The notes below the pieces were generated by a model. The model made no database searches. It was given only the letters and a program-made list of their open reading frames with translations, and was not told the origin of the DNA. Source: Xestospongia bergquistia (lineage: Eukaryota; Porifera; Demospongiae; Haplosclerida; Petrosiidae). Taken from it: a stretch of DNA of 64,000 bases. The position numbers were made by a program, and so were the translations under genes. The DNA is taken from contig CAWYPL010000003.1 in assembly GCA_963965975.1 (NCBI GenBank), positions 1 through 64,000 on the forward strand, written 5' to 3'. Shown one piece after another: positions 1 through 11,377 of this stretch; the stretch's first letter is position 1; the number at the start of each line of letters is the position of its first letter.

Positions 1-189
1 GAAATAGCAGTGTAGGTGCATGTGCTATTCAACAGGCTAAGGTGGGAGAGGCAGTTGTAGCAGGTAATATCCAAGATGTATGAGGAAGAGTTATGCAACT
101 TTCCTACAGCAACATAAGGTATGAAAAAATCATGCTGGCTCATGAAAGAAACCCAGACAAACACTCCCTAGTGGCTGTAGGTTTTTTAA

Positions 190-1046
190 AAAAGTGACTG
201 ATGTGGAAGACAAATGTCTTATTCATGAAATTAGTAACTCCCAGTTTAATGATGACCCAGATTATGTATTTAAAAGTTTTCAACCAGTGACACAGATGGT
301 TGTGGAAATGGACCAAGAAGAGCCTGAAAATCCACTACATGGTGAGGAAACATACTTTGATGGGTCACCTTCATGGTGCATCAGCTACAAAACACTGGCC
401 TTGTTTGTATACCACAGTGCCATGTGGGGCATTCTTAAAATAGTGACAGTGGAAGTGAAAACTGAAGCTACATGAGAAATCAGCTTCTTCTGGAAATTGT
501 TGAATGAGGTTTTGAGCCAGATTATGGGTAGAGAAGATTACAAATTCAATCCAAAAGCATAATTGTTGTTGAGAATGATGCAAACTACTGTGGAATTAAA
601 GAAGTGTTTAGTCTTGTTCAAAGTTGTAAGTTGCCAAATGCATTTAAAAAATGATGTCAATAAGGCTTCAGCTAGCTGAATATAATAAACAAAAAGGTGC
701 CTAAATGAAATAGTGAACCTCTTTTGTGATATAGCTAGATGGGTTGCATGGTGGGATGCCAGGAAATATCACATTTTTCAGCATTTAAAAGATTTGATTA
801 CTCAAATATAACACTGAAAGTGGAAACTCCACACTGAAGCACAGAATGCAGTTATGATTGGTGAAAGCTGCATGAGATGATAAATCAACAGTGGTCATAC
901 AAAATGAGGAAATGAAATCATTCCTAGCACAGGGTACTGGTCAATTGGCAAAGGGCCTACATCATGGACACATGACAGAGTTGATAGAGATACACAAATT
1001 TGAGCTGCTAAATCATATGATGCAGAATTGTTAATAAGAATGCCAG
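190..1046 (+). pseudogene. Degenerate transposase-like gene, interrupted by gypsy A
   Basis: A decayed coding region can be followed in shifting frames across this stretch. Segments such as YFDGSPSWCISYKTLALFVYH (about 350-415), FNPKA (about 545) and RWVAWWDARKYHIF (about 735-775) look like a transposase-type core, possibly MULE-like, as found in repeat families of cnidarians. That family assignment is from memory of the pattern and is uncertain. The longest open piece is 93 codons (194-475), and several stops and frameshifts make it a dead copy. The sequence ends at the CCAG target site of gypsy A and may resume after 10,386. A chance or host-derived pseudogene cannot be excluded. Confidence 0.35.
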
Positions 1047-1771
1047 TGAAACAAAACAAACTAGAGCACTTTTTTAGGAGTGAGCCAAATTTAACATTTA
1101 TTACAGTCAGGTATACAATGTAAATACAGCCTGACTAGTGTGGTTGCTTTTGTCACTGTTACTGCCTGGTTACCTCTTCTTTGTCTTCTGGCATTGTTGA
1201 TGTTTCTTCTTGGCTGTCTCCCACCTCCTCTGCTCACTGCTTCAAATGGACCATTATTTATACAGAGACTTTTAATTAAAATTATAACCAATCAATTGAT
1301 ACATTCTAGTGTGCATTCTCATGGTTCATTATTATTGATTAGCCTTCACAGTATAACCCAAATAGTAAATACAGATGGTCATTGAAAAACATCTCTTAAT
1401 ATTTGCATATGGTCTGTAGTAAACAATTGTATTGATACCCCTTACAATACAGAATGGATAAAACATTCAGATGCATTTCTTGGTAAACAATTGTATTGAT
1501 AACCCTTACAATACAGAATGGATACAACATGCAGGTGAAACATCTCTTAATCCTTGCATATGGTCTATAGTAAACAATTGTATTGATAACCCTTACAATA
1601 CAGAATGGATACAACATGCAGGTGGTTAGTAATAGATAACTTTCTAATCAAAAGATAAGATTTTATTTATGTGGTAAATATATTACACAGCAAACACAAA
1701 AGATCTGTGATATCTCTTGACCATGTTGCACATGCCCAAATGATCTGCAATATTTTCTTGATTATGTTACA
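1047..1771 (-). repeat. 3' LTR of gypsy A
   Basis: This repeat matches 9,732-10,386 over its whole length. It is about 70 bp longer because it holds three rather than two copies of an internal tandem unit. On the minus strand it starts TGTAACATAATC and ends GTTTTGTTTCA. A purine run (GAAAGGAG, minus strand, about 1,776-1,783) lies just upstream and is the likely polypurine tract. Open frames seen within it (for example 1,140-1,385) are shadows. Confidence 0.88.
1385..1625. repeat. Tandem repeat inside gypsy A 3' LTR (3 units)
   Basis: The core AACAATTGTATTGATA followed by CCCTTACAATACAGAATGG occurs three times (about 1,421, 1,483 and 1,572). The outer units also share AACATCTCTTAAT and GCATATGGTCT. 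The other LTR has only two units (about 10,070-10,250), so the unit number changed after or during integration. Confidence 0.85.
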
Positions 1772-1779
1772 TGCACTCC

Positions 1780-2402
1780 TTTCAAATGAAATAATGGTAT
1801 ACATTATTTCATAAAAACTAAAACTAATAACATAAGAAGAGTATTGGCACTTGTAATATTCTTTCACAATAGACTTACCAAAGGTTAAAAGCTGATTTTC
1901 AAGTATGTCTACTTTTTCATTTTCACCTGTAAATCTAGTATGATAATTAACTTCTGAACATACACTATTTAGATATTTGTTATGTCTCTGATGTAATAAT
2001 GTAAGGTAATTGCATCTTATTTGATCTTCACCTGAGCAGTTACAAAATGCTACACATTTCATTGTCTGTGAGGGATTGATGTTCCAGTAAAGGACTCCAT
2101 TGGTAGCATAAAGTTTGCCTGGAAAAAATTTAGATTTAAGTCATAGGTACTTTTCTGTCAGATATAGAAATCCAGACCTTGTGTATTGATCTTTGTTCAC
2201 AGTGGTAAATATCTGGCAGGCATCAAGACCATGATCCATGACAATAACCTTGCATGGATGTTGAACAGTTTCTAGTGTCTCCATTCTTTGTTGGTAGTCA
2301 TCTAGCACATAATTTTGGAAGATAAAGTCATTGTCATCAGGATTCTTATAAAGGTGTTCCAGTGGATTTATCAGATCATTTCCATAAAAACTTTGAAACT
2401 CT
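1780..2402 (-). pseudogene. Extra ORF downstream of env in gypsy A
   Basis: Past the env tail a minus-strand frame stays open from about 2,400 to the LTR with a single TGA near 2,138, in the position expected of a decayed CGA codon. It gives about 200 codons. Visible pieces include DDNDFIFQNYVLDDYQQRM (2,285-2,340) and MKCVAFCNCSGEDQIRC (about 2,010-2,062), the latter with a cysteine cluster. I recognise no domain. It lies between env and the 3' LTR, where retroviruses and some env-bearing gypsy elements carry small accessory genes. The start is not defined, since a TAA lies just before 2,400. It could be a frame-shifted env extension. Confidence 0.4.
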
Positions 2403-2561
2403 TATGGATTCATGTTCTACTTTGATTGCTACCTTCTCATAACTAGATAAAGACTGTTCAGACTTTTGTCACAGTGTTGCATCTTCACTACAGTTCTTCA
2501 AAATAACATTGATGCAATATCAACTTGTGAAGTTTAAATAAGTAGTATTATAGCACTACAG

Positions 2562-4760
2562 TTACTTAGTCTCAATGAGGCATAACACAGAATCTAAGAA
2601 GTGGGGTAGAAGATTAATATAATGTGTTGTAAGTGTCAATTTATACCTGTGTTGCACAGGGAATGCCGACTTGGCTTCCACTTCATGGTCCTGCTTTTGC
2701 TTCACACCTGTAAGAACAACTGAATCCTCCTCATGCCGTGTGGAATTATCTTCTTCTATATAGATATCATCTCTGTCCCCAGTATAGACTGGTATAGCAT
2801 TGTACCCAGGTTTCTCCATTGTTTTACCTCTGTTTCTGGCTAGCATGTAAATCTTGGCAGATCTTTTCTTACATTTATAATAGACAGGAATAATTCCCAC
2901 TCCTAAAATAGTTAATGTAGGCATTGTAGTAGCAAGGTATATCCACCTTGTCACAGAAAGTTGACCTGATTTTCTAGATATGTAAGCAGTTAATATTGAA
3001 TGTATCATGGGAATGTCTTTGATGTCTTTCAGTACTGCAGGGCTATCTGTTTTTTGTGAAGTTAGGTATTGTTGAGATGAACCATTTCCAGATTTGGAGG
3101 TTAGACCTATTATAAGATTTAACATTATCAATGAACTGATCATGAATGTTCAGTTTTTTTTTCATTATGATAATAGAGTAATAAGGTTAGATAACTACCT
3201 GTAGCAATACAGGACATGTTTAGTTTGATTATACCTAAGGTAGGTTTACAATCATAGTCTTCTTTTGTTTCTTAGGGCAGACTACAGTGAATGTGAGAGT
3301 GTTCTGAGAAAGTATAAATCACAAACCATCAATGATGTGATATGCTCTAGGTAAAATAGAATTTGGTTCTACTTCAGTCTTACAGTAGTTCTTTACATTC
3401 CCTGTATTTTTCATAAACAGTGCAACTGTACATAACTTACTAGAAGTCATGGGAATATACAGCACTTCTGACATCAAAATAATGCTGTAAAGGGGATGTA
3501 AAGTGTTCCTGTTCTATAGGTGTCAAAAGAACATATTTCATTTGTGCAAGATTAACAGCATTTGAAGAAGTCTCTGATTTATACCCAGCTACCATATGAG
3601 GGAGTTTATCTGTTGGTAGAACAAGGTACTTGACAGGAACTGGCATATTACAGATATTAAAAAGTTCAAAAGTGCTAATGTTGTCCAACAGAGGAATTGA
3701 AACAGTTGCACTCAACTCTGCCTATAATGAAGTCACCTTTAATGAAAAATCAGCTATAATGAAGGAAAACCTCTGCACCAAATATATCCCATTCACCTAT
3801 AAATACATCACCCTTAATGAAAAGCGACCTATAACAAAGCAAAATCTCTGCATATTTTTTTTGTTATAGGTAGAGTTGAGTGTACCAAAAATCTACCCTT
3901 ATCCAAAACTGTGGTACAAGTAAAGAGTCTGATATAACTTCCAAATCTCTCCTTTTGGGTCATAGGGTAATTTTAAATACTGTGGTAAATGATTCTGTAT
4001 TTCTTACAGCAAACCCTTCAAATGTCTCTGGATAATTACTGATTGTGAAAGGTGCCCCAGTGACATGTTCAATTGTAACTATACATGCTCCAAACAATTG
4101 TTTGCTTGCCAAACTGTTCCTCTTATTGCCTGAATAATAGAATCTAATTGTAAATATAATTGTACGAATTAGCCAACTTAAAAGACATATTTTTCCAATG
4201 CTTGTGCAATATTACCTAACTTTACATTCAGATTTGCCAGGGACCCAATTATTTTATTCAAAGCTTGTCTATTTTCTGACATTTCTACTCTAGTTATATT
4301 GATTACTGAGATGTTTTCATCTACAACATGAGATATTTCCTCTTTACTCTTAGCTAATCTACTAACACTTAAGCATGTAGTGTTGAAATTAGATTCTGTA
4401 CAGTTCCAAATAAATAGTTAAGACACTTACCTATTATAGGAAACAGTGACCTTTTCATTTTTGTGTGTATGGCATACAGTTTTGTGTAATTTTCCACCAG
4501 AGTTTGTTGGTCATTTAGCAACGCAACAATCTTACCTTTCAATCCCTTAATTATTCTCCCATAATCTTGCTTAGAAGGAAAATCATAAAATTGCTCAGTA
4601 CTGTGAGCAGTTATTCTTGCCTTTCCTAAATCTTCTGGCAACTTATTTAAGAAGTTTTTATATGACTTTAAGTCAATTATAAATGTAGATAGCTATTTGG
4701 ATCTTGTTAGGGCTGTTTCATTAGCCTTGTGGAATACCACATTCTCATGCATTATTAATG
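2562..4760 (-). pseudogene. env: Envelope-like (F-type) gene of gypsy A, broken
   Basis: Minus-strand pieces follow the order of an errantivirus-type envelope. A hydrophobic leader lies near 4,750-4,800. A basic site followed by a hydrophobic stretch (MKRSLFPIIGKCLNYLFGT, within 4,369-4,641) resembles the cleavage and fusion region. A mid-domain (3,440-3,715, with STFELFNICNMPVPVK) follows. The last 193-codon frame (2,562-3,143) has a membrane segment, IYLATTMPTLTILGVGII, followed by a basic, acidic cytoplasmic tail. The gene is broken by frameshifts, stops and a 174-bp MITE. An envelope of this type would sit in the membrane and drive fusion; here it cannot be made. Identification rests on order and motif style, with no database search. 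Confidence 0.7.
3709..3882. mobile_element. Tigger/pogo-like MITE inserted in env of gypsy A
   Basis: The ends form imperfect terminal inverted repeats: CACTCAACTCTGCCTATAA at the left, and at the right the reverse complement of TTATAGGTAGAGTTGAGTG (one mismatch). The right end is followed by TA and the left end preceded by TG, consistent with a decayed TA target duplication. The interior repeats short motifs such as CCTTTAATGAAAA, as is common in pogo-type MITEs. The env reading frame stops at its edge (3,715). Confidence 0.6.
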
Positions 4761-4876
4761 CTGGTATTAGCCCTGAATACAGTAAACAACACAATGAAAT
4801 GCATCTTCCTACAATTGAAATAGAATATATCATTAATTAGTGATATACACTATTTACATCCTGATGCCTTTGAATG

Positions 4877-6350
4877 CTATAATATGCCTACAATAGCTTG
4901 TAATAAGGTCTTAACCTGTGACTCTTTTGTATGTTCATTAAAAGAGCTCACTTCATTAATAGACTTTTGATCCTCTGCTGAAGTATCATCATTACATAAT
5001 TTGTCAGTTCTGTCCTTTTCTTGGATTCTTTTTGCAAGTTCCATCAAGGGTATATCATCTTCATGTGAAGAGGTTTCTCCTTGTTTTAAGTACTTTTTGA
5101 CAATTTTTGTCAAGGGTTCTTATTTATCTGAGCTTTCAATATCACTTTCATCAGAACTAGACTTTACTGGTACTGCATATGTGACTTCTCATGCAGGCCT
5201 ACCTTTTTTATTCTTTGGTATTTTCCAGTCATCTAGTTGAGCTAGTCACAAATGTTCTACATGAGCCTTTGCAGTAGTACTGTCTAACTGGTTCATAAGG
5301 TGGAATGTGACTTGTGTTGTTTTCTCAATTATTCTATAATAATGATGCCACCTACCTTGTAGCATACTTTTGCACTGCTGCTGTTTAAGATAGGCAGCAT
5401 CACCTACCTGAAATTCTATGTACTGACTGTTCCTGTCTGCATACCTTGCCTGTCTTCTCTTAGACTTCTTTAGCTGTTGATATGTCATTACAAATGAGTT
5501 GTGTTGTTGTTCTAAACTTATCTTATGTGGTTCTTCTAAGTACTTTCTCTTTGGTTTCAAGATATTATCAATAGGTAATACTGGGTCACAGTTATACAGC
5601 AGGTAGAAGGGATAGGATTTGGTTGATTCATTGACATTGAACCTAATAGCAGGTAGTATGAGACTTTCTTTGACATGGTATCATGTAATGTCTGTTGGAA
5701 CTGCTCTACCTTGGAATGACCTTGAGGGAGGGTGATAATAGGAGGGAGTTACATGATTAAATATCATTTCTTGTAATGTGTGTTTCAATACCCTGTTAAT
5801 ATTTTCACTGCCATTATCAGTAACTATTTGCAAAGGTGTACTATACCTTGGTAATATTTCTTCTAGTAGTAAGTGAACTACTGTCTCAGCAGTCTTGTCA
5901 GAGACAGCAAAAGCCTCAGGCCATCCACTGCACCAATCTACAAACCCTATTATGTACTTGTTACCTGATAGAGTCTTAAGATATGGTCCAGAGACATCTA
6001 GTCCTAATTTGCCAAATGGGTAAGGAGGAGACTCTGTTTCCTGTTGAGGAGGTGTTACCTTTCTTAGGTTTCTTGTCTGACAGGTTACACAAGATGTTAC
6101 TTATAGATATAGGTTCTTTTTACATATTTGGCCAGTGGTATTGTGTTTTAATTGCATCACGGGTCTTGTCTATTCCCATGTGGCCATTATTGTCATGATA
6201 TTGTTCAGTTACCTCTTTCCTCAGATGCTAAGGAATGTAGAGCCAAATGACTGGATCTGAGTCAGCCTTTGATAAGTAGTAAAGTGCATTATCAAATAAA
6301 ATGTACTTACTATTGATAGCTTAAGAGGCCTTACCACTTCGTAATTCTTC
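4877..6350 (-). pseudogene. pol: Integrase region of gypsy A pol
   Basis: The C-terminal part is intact over 104 codons (5,246-5,560). It contains the GDAAYLKQQQ and WHHYYRIIEKT segments typical of the post-catalytic integrase domain, ending KAHVEHL. A polar, acidic tail follows (4,877-5,113). Upstream, between about 5,570 and 6,350, integrase-like fragments occur in several frames with many stops, so the zinc-binding and catalytic domains are only partly recognisable. The product would insert the cDNA into the genome. Confidence 0.7.
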
Positions 6351-6500
6351 TTTTATTTTTAATAGTTCTTTATCCTTTGTTCTGTTACCATGTCACAACC
6401 AGACAGGTTCAACTCTTTAGTGCATTGATTGTCTGTTTTCTAATGGTCATATTGAGCAAAAACCTTAGGATTAATATTGCTACTATTAATCATACTGAAT

Positions 6501-7750
6501 TCAAATGTTTTTTTCTGTTATGTCAGGGTCACTAAGTTCATTATCGTCATTTCTGTCTAATGGTCTATGTGGCAAGTGTGACAACATGTCATCGGAGACA
6601 TTCTTCTTACCTTCTATGTATTCAATCTTGCAGTTGTAACTATGGATGTTTGTGGTCCAATGCTCAATCTTTTTGTTCTGTACTGGGAAATTCATGATAT
6701 ACTTGAGAGGTTTGTGATCTGTTCTGATGACATATTCAGAGTAGTGCAAATACTGATCTAGTTTCTGTAGAGCATAAAAGATAGCAAAGGCCCTTTTTCA
6801 ACTGTAGGCCAGTTTTGTGAAGTTGTAAGTTTATGTGACAAGTAGTGAATAGGTTTTTCCTTTGGCTCATTTGATTTCATCCACCCTTGTATATCCTGCT
6901 CTTGGCATAGACCTGCCCCAATGCAATCATCACCAGCATCTGTGTAGAGAATATATGGTTTGCTATTATCTGGGTAGGCTAGAACTGGCACTGTTGTTAA
7001 GCAGTTTTTGAGAAAATCAGAAGCAGCCTGACATTCTTTGCTCCAATCAAATTTTGCAAATTTCTTAGTTAATCTATTGAGAGGTTTTGCAATTGCTGAA
7101 AAATTTGGAATAAACCTATAATAGCTGCACATACCAGTGAAACTTCTTACCTCTCTTACACATGTAGATGGTATCATTTGTCTCATTACCTTTACCCTTC
7201 CAGGGACTGCTATGATGCCATCTTCACTAATTATGAAGCCCAGATACTGTGTTTCTTTCTACATAAACTTACATTTTGACAATTTTAATTTTAAGTTGTG
7301 TTGCCTTAGGCAATCAAAAATTGTTTGAATATGTTGTTTATATACTTCTTCTGATGTACTTAATATCATTATGTCATCCAAGTAAGCCATAGCAAAATTT
7401 CTTAGACCATGCTGGACTATTGATACGAGTTCTTGGAATATTCCAGGGGCATTGGCCAAACCAAAAGGCATGACATTGTTTTGTAGAAACCTCTATGACA
7501 GGTAAAAGCAGTTTTCTCCTTGTCCTCCTCATTTAGTGGAATTTGCCAGTAACCACTTATCAGATCTAAAGTTGTAAAATATTTTGCCTTACTTAGGGCA
7601 ACCATTATGTCATCAATTATGGAAGTGGCCAACTAGACTTCTTTGAGATGTTGTTTAGCTTTCTAAAGTCAGTACAGAATCTTATAGTGTCAATACTCAT
7701 CTTAATTCTATTGGTCTTTCCTAAGTCAGTGTCCTTATCTGCAAAGAGAT
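6501..7750 (-). pseudogene. pol: Reverse transcriptase and RNase H region of gypsy A pol
   Basis: RT fragments on the minus strand include FTTLDLISGYWQIPL (7,417-7,632 frame), MPFGLANAPGIFQ and the catalytic box AYLDDIMILS (7,259-7,471 frame). A connection and RNase H segment follows (RSFTGMCSYYRFIPNFSAIAKP, then YILYTDAGDDCIGAGL, 6,758-7,186). It ends with RTDHKPLKYIMN and the IEYIEGKKNVSDDMLSHLP box (6,501-6,749). The YLDD catalytic residues are retained, but at least three frame changes break the gene. The order is normal for Ty3/gypsy. Confidence 0.88.
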
Positions 7751-8480
7751 CAACATTTTGTTTTACTAAGCTCTCAACTGTTTCTCTATGATCAATGGCT
7801 ACAATTATCTTCTGTAATTTTTGCAATGGTGCTTCCCTTTCACAACAGAATAAGTTTATTAGTATTGTTAATAAGGAACACTGAGAATTTACATGTACCT
7901 TGTTACAAGTTTTTACAATAGAATTGACTGCCAGTATGACTGACTTTTGGCTGACAATACTGTCTTCAATGGGAATAACCTGGTGGAATTTAGAATTCAA
8001 TAATTGTTCATTACCCTTGGCTATACATAGATAAAACTTTCCTGTTTGCAGTCTGATTATTGTATGTGCTCTAAGTATAGCTAATGAAGAGATGTGTATG
8101 TCTTCTTCCATCTTGACATAAGATTTGCTAATTCTTATGCAACCTAAATCATAATACATGTGAACACCAAAATGCTGTAAGCAATCTCTATCCAATATGT
8201 TTCTGTTCATTTCTGGTGCTACAAACAATTCATGTTCTTGATTTTTTTCTGCCAATTTCATATTTCAGTGAATCACACCATCTACATCAATTGAGTCATC
8301 TTTTACTGATCAGAGAAAAGCCCTTTGTTTCTTTAGTTTTGGCTTTTCTTTAAAGAGTTATATACCTATGTATGAAAAAGTGATACTTCAGCTCCAGAAT
8401 CTTATAAAGCATGAAACTTTTGTTTGTTTTTATAAATACATGAATTTGGGTTACCTGCAAGCTCCATTTTAAATGCAGGC
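7617..8480 (-). pseudogene. pol: Aspartic protease region and start of RT, gypsy A
   Basis: The retropepsin motif DSGAEVSLF is visible near 8,360-8,390 and is preceded in frame by a stop. The following 214-codon frame (7,617-8,261) carries the protease C-terminal part (NILDRDCLQHFGVHMYYDLG), a spacer, and the RT fingers box IRFCTDFRKLN. This spans the protease-RT junction of a gypsy polyprotein. Confidence 0.75.
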
Positions 8481-8499
8481 ATATTATTATTCAACTTAC

Positions 8500-9660
8500 T
8501 CTCCCATTGGCCTCTACATGGTTTGAGTGTACTAGTTTCCCTGGTTTTGCTGACCTTGGTAGCCAGTCTTGTCTCTAGTGCATTGTTGATACTGGAATCT
8601 ATGGTTCTTTGGTCAGTTTCTCTTCAAGTGACCCACTTCTCCACATCTCCCACAGTGGACCTCATCTGTTTCTGGTTCCTTTACCTGTGCTGTTGCATTA
8701 ACTGATCTAGACTTACAGGGTTTTGCCAACCTCACCTGTTTCTGGTTTCTTTACCTGTGCTATTGCATTAACTGATCTAGACTTACAGTGTTTGCCAAAT
8801 GTCCCCCTTGCAACATAAGAAACATTTTCTTTGAAGTCTTATGTGATCTATTTCCATTCGTTCCTCAGTTCTGTCTTTTTTGGTTGTCATAGTCATTTGA
8901 CCTTAATTGAAATCTCTTTCACAAATTTTGTTCTGCTGATGCAGATTGTACTGCAGCCTGAAATGTTTTTGGATTTTCTTTCATGACCTTCATGCAGAGA
9001 AAGTCATGGCACAACCCATCAATGCAAAATCCTACCAGTTGTGATTCTACATCTGTTTTATCTACTTTTGCAAATGCATCATTTGCCAAAGCATAAAGCC
9101 TCTCTGCATAAACCTGTACAGACTAATTTTTCATTTGCATTGACTTACATAACATGGTAAAAGCATGATGGGGGTCGTTTACTTCAGGAAATCTCACATT
9201 TAACTCAGATTTTAATTGTTCCTAACTATTTTCTGGGTACTTGGCCACATACCTTTGAATGTAATTACTAACAGCACTCCTGCTGGACTGGTAAGCAAGC
9301 CCTTTTCTTTTGATTGATTGTCATCCCCCTGCTAATAACACATATTTCTAAATTGACTTAATCCAATCCCTAAATTTGGTAGGTTCTCCATCAATGAACC
9401 CACTACCTGGGATACCCCTTGTGCACTTAAACTGTCAATAAACCTGCTAACTGATTTGTAAAACTTTGACCTACATTTTGCAATTCCTTTGTTACATAAT
9501 TTGTTATTTCACCAGCTAAACCCAATGGAAAATCTGCCAAATTCTTCCTGTTCAGCCCTTTTATTTAAAGAGGTAAGTAAAAGCACCTAACCTGTACATA
9601 TTCTGGCCCCCATTCTCACTGAATTTACTTAGTGGAACCTTCTTAATGTGATCTTACCAG
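8500..9660 (-). pseudogene. gag: gag region of gypsy A with decayed zinc knuckles
   Basis: Near 8,600-8,660 the minus strand encodes CGRCGEVGHLKRN followed by TGA exactly where the last cysteine of a CX2CX4HX4C knuckle belongs. A second knuckle remnant (CFLCCKG then, after a frame change, GHLAN) lies near 8,790-8,830. A segment of about 65 bp (8,669-8,731 and 8,737-8,797) is tandemly duplicated between the two knuckles. The capsid part to about 9,500 is present only as fragments in several frames. The first start codon was not identified. Confidence 0.65.
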
Positions 9661-9700
9661 TAGCCAGGTGTGAAGTTTCAGGCAGAGTTTTGGTCCAAAT

Positions 9701-9718
9701 CCTGGTCACATGGCACCA
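9701..9718 (-). promoter_or_regulatory. Probable primer binding site of gypsy A
   Basis: Reading minus from 9,718 gives TGGTGCCATGTGACCAGG, which begins with the TGG expected opposite a tRNA CCA end. It lies 13 nt inside the 5' LTR. This is more than the usual few bases but fits no other feature. A similar but decayed box follows the family-B LTR (22,893). Confidence 0.5.
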
Positions 9719-9731
9719 GAAAAAGTGCTTC

Positions 9732-10386
9732 TGAAACAAAACAAACTAGAACACTTTTTAGTAGTGATCCAAATTTAACATTTTTTACAGTCAAGTATAC
9801 AATGTAAATACAGCCTGACTAGTGTGGTTGCTTTTGCCACTGTTACTTCCTGGTTGCCTCTTCTTTGTCTTCTGGCATTGTTGATGTTTCTTCTTGGCTG
9901 TCTCCCACCTCCTCTGCTCACTGCTTCAAATGGACCATTATTTATACAGAGACTTTTAATTAAAATTATAACCAATCAATTGATACATACTAGTGTGCAT
10001 TCTAATGGTTCATTATTAATTGATTAACCTTAACGGTATAACCCAAATAGTAAATACAGATGGTCATTGAAAAACATCTCTTAATATTTGCATATGGTCT
10101 GTAGTAAACAATTGTATTGATACCCCTTACAATATAGAATGGATACAACATGCAGGTGAAACATCTCTTAATCCTTGCATATGGTCTATAGTAAACAATT
10201 GTATTGATAACCCTTACAATACAGAATGGATACAACATGCAGGTGGTTAGTAATAGATAACTTTCCAATCAAAAGATAGACTTTATTTATGTGGTAAATA
10301 TACAACAAACATGAAAGATCTGTGATACCTCTTGACCATATTATACATGCCCAAATGAGCCATGATATTTTATTGATTATGTTAGA
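9732..10386 (-). repeat. 5' LTR of gypsy A
   Basis: This is the direct copy of 1,047-1,771, with two instead of three internal tandem units (about 10,070-10,250). It would contain the element promoter, but no clear TATA box was assigned. It is followed by CCAG, matching the bases before the other LTR. Confidence 0.88.
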
Positions 10387-10663
10387 CCAGACATGAGGCC
10401 AGAGAGGAGAACAGTAATCATCAGGTGTTTGTACTGGTAGTGATGCACAGCACATGCCTTCAAAGAGGAAGAGTACAGGCTCATTTGTTAGACAAAACAA
10501 AACATAGAAAGGAAGGGAAAGGTACAGAGAAATATTCATGTTGTTTGGGAAGGCAGCCACAAGAGGCAGAATATATTTTGGCAAAAGATGATGATGATAT
10601 ACTCATTGAAAGTTCACCACCATCTGGCCAAGAACTGTGTGCTGAAAATTACATGGAAGTTGT
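10387..10663 (+). other. Flank downstream of gypsy A, possible relic continuation
   Basis: Coding-like but unrecognised sequence between the gypsy A target duplication and PLE-3. An 83-codon frame starts at 10,425. It may be the remainder of the transposase-like relic seen at 190-1,046, since the same reading phase is possible across the 4-bp duplication. I see no domain. Confidence 0.25.
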
Positions 10664-10699
10664 ACTCCAATTGTAGTAGAAATATTCTCCAAACAGAAC

Positions 10700-10770
10700 A
10701 CTTGTCTTGTTGTTGTTGTTGTAGACTAGCTTTCATCCAACTACTGTTGGACTTCATCAGGTCTGGGTAA
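10700..10770 (-). ncRNA. Hammerhead-type ribozyme motif, PLE-3 left end
   Basis: On the minus strand CTGATGA (10,754-10,760) is followed by a stem-loop (TCCAAC, loop AGTA, GTTGGA) and then GAAA (10,731-10,734), the conserved hammerhead core around stem II. A weak stem III with an ACA-rich loop can be drawn, and CAGA/TCTG could begin stem I. The cleavage-site UH is not clear, so activity is uncertain. PLEs are known to carry short type I hammerheads in their terminal repeats. Confidence 0.6.
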
Positions 10771-10810
10771 AACCTAACTTACTACACTATTTCTAAGAGG
10801 TTCTGTGTGC

Positions 10811-10834
10811 ATGCTCTGAGTTCAGAGCATGCCC
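10811..10834. repeat. Perfect 24-bp palindrome in PLE-3 arm
   Basis: The half-site GCATGCTCTGAG is followed by its own reverse complement. A slightly decayed copy lies in the other arm (about 11,308-11,331). It may be a structured element of the PLE terminal region. Confidence 0.7.
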
Positions 10835-11377
10835 AGTAAGACCTAAATGCCTATTGGTTGGAAGAGACTGAGCATGCCCACTAATGTCTGTTCTGTGTGC
10901 ATGCCCATTGGAAGAGTTAATTTTAAGGTAGGGGTGTTAACTGGGACTCTTCCTGATATATGATTAAGATTGTACTTACCAATATTCCTATTAAGTGTGG
11001 GATTGTTGACTCAGTAAATAGACTCCTTTATTGTCTTGACTAGGCCATGGTCCTGCCTCCCTCTGATGTTGAAGTTATCAGGTGTGGTATTTTGTCCAGT
11101 CTGGGTACTGTGCACATGGATGGGAGAGGGTTCCTTCAGGTGCTCCTTATACCTTCTCCCCCAGGGTCCTGGATATTTTCTCTATGTACTCACATGTGAT
11201 GAGTACCCCACCTTAAAATTAACTCTTCCAATGGGCATGCACATAGAACATGCATTAGTGGGCATGTTCAGTCCATTCCAGGAAATAGGTGCTTAGGTCT
11301 TACTGGGCATGCTCTAAATTCAGAGCATGTGCATAGAACCTCTTAGAACCAAGAAATAGCACAGTAAGTTAGGTTTT

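Larger units (their letters stand above)
1047..10386 (-). mobile_element. Gypsy A: env-bearing Ty3/gypsy LTR retrotransposon, degenerate
   Basis: Two direct repeats, 1,047-1,771 and 9,732-10,386, bound an internal region read on the minus strand in the order gag, protease, RT, RNase H, integrase, env, extra ORF. Both repeats begin (plus strand) TGAAACAAAACAAAC and end near GATTATGTTA. The bases CCAG at 1,043-1,046 and 10,387-10,390 form a 4-bp target duplication. The gag-pol order with env after integrase is the errantivirus-like plan of insect gypsy. All genes carry stops or frameshifts, so the copy is inactive. It sits inside the transposase-like relic. The LTRs differ in length through a tandem repeat and by scattered substitutions, so it is not recent. 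Confidence 0.9.

Noticed and set aside
1140..1385. Plus-strand 81-codon frame and its near twin at 9,824-10,027 as a small hydrophobic protein
   Set aside because: They are the two LTRs of gypsy A; the repeat explains the duplicated frame and no independent gene signal is present.
1421..1620. CRISPR-like array
   Set aside because: Three adjacent degenerate units without unique spacers, inside a eukaryotic LTR.
8523..8705. Plus-strand 60-codon hydrophobic frame
   Set aside because: Antisense shadow of the gypsy A zinc-knuckle region.
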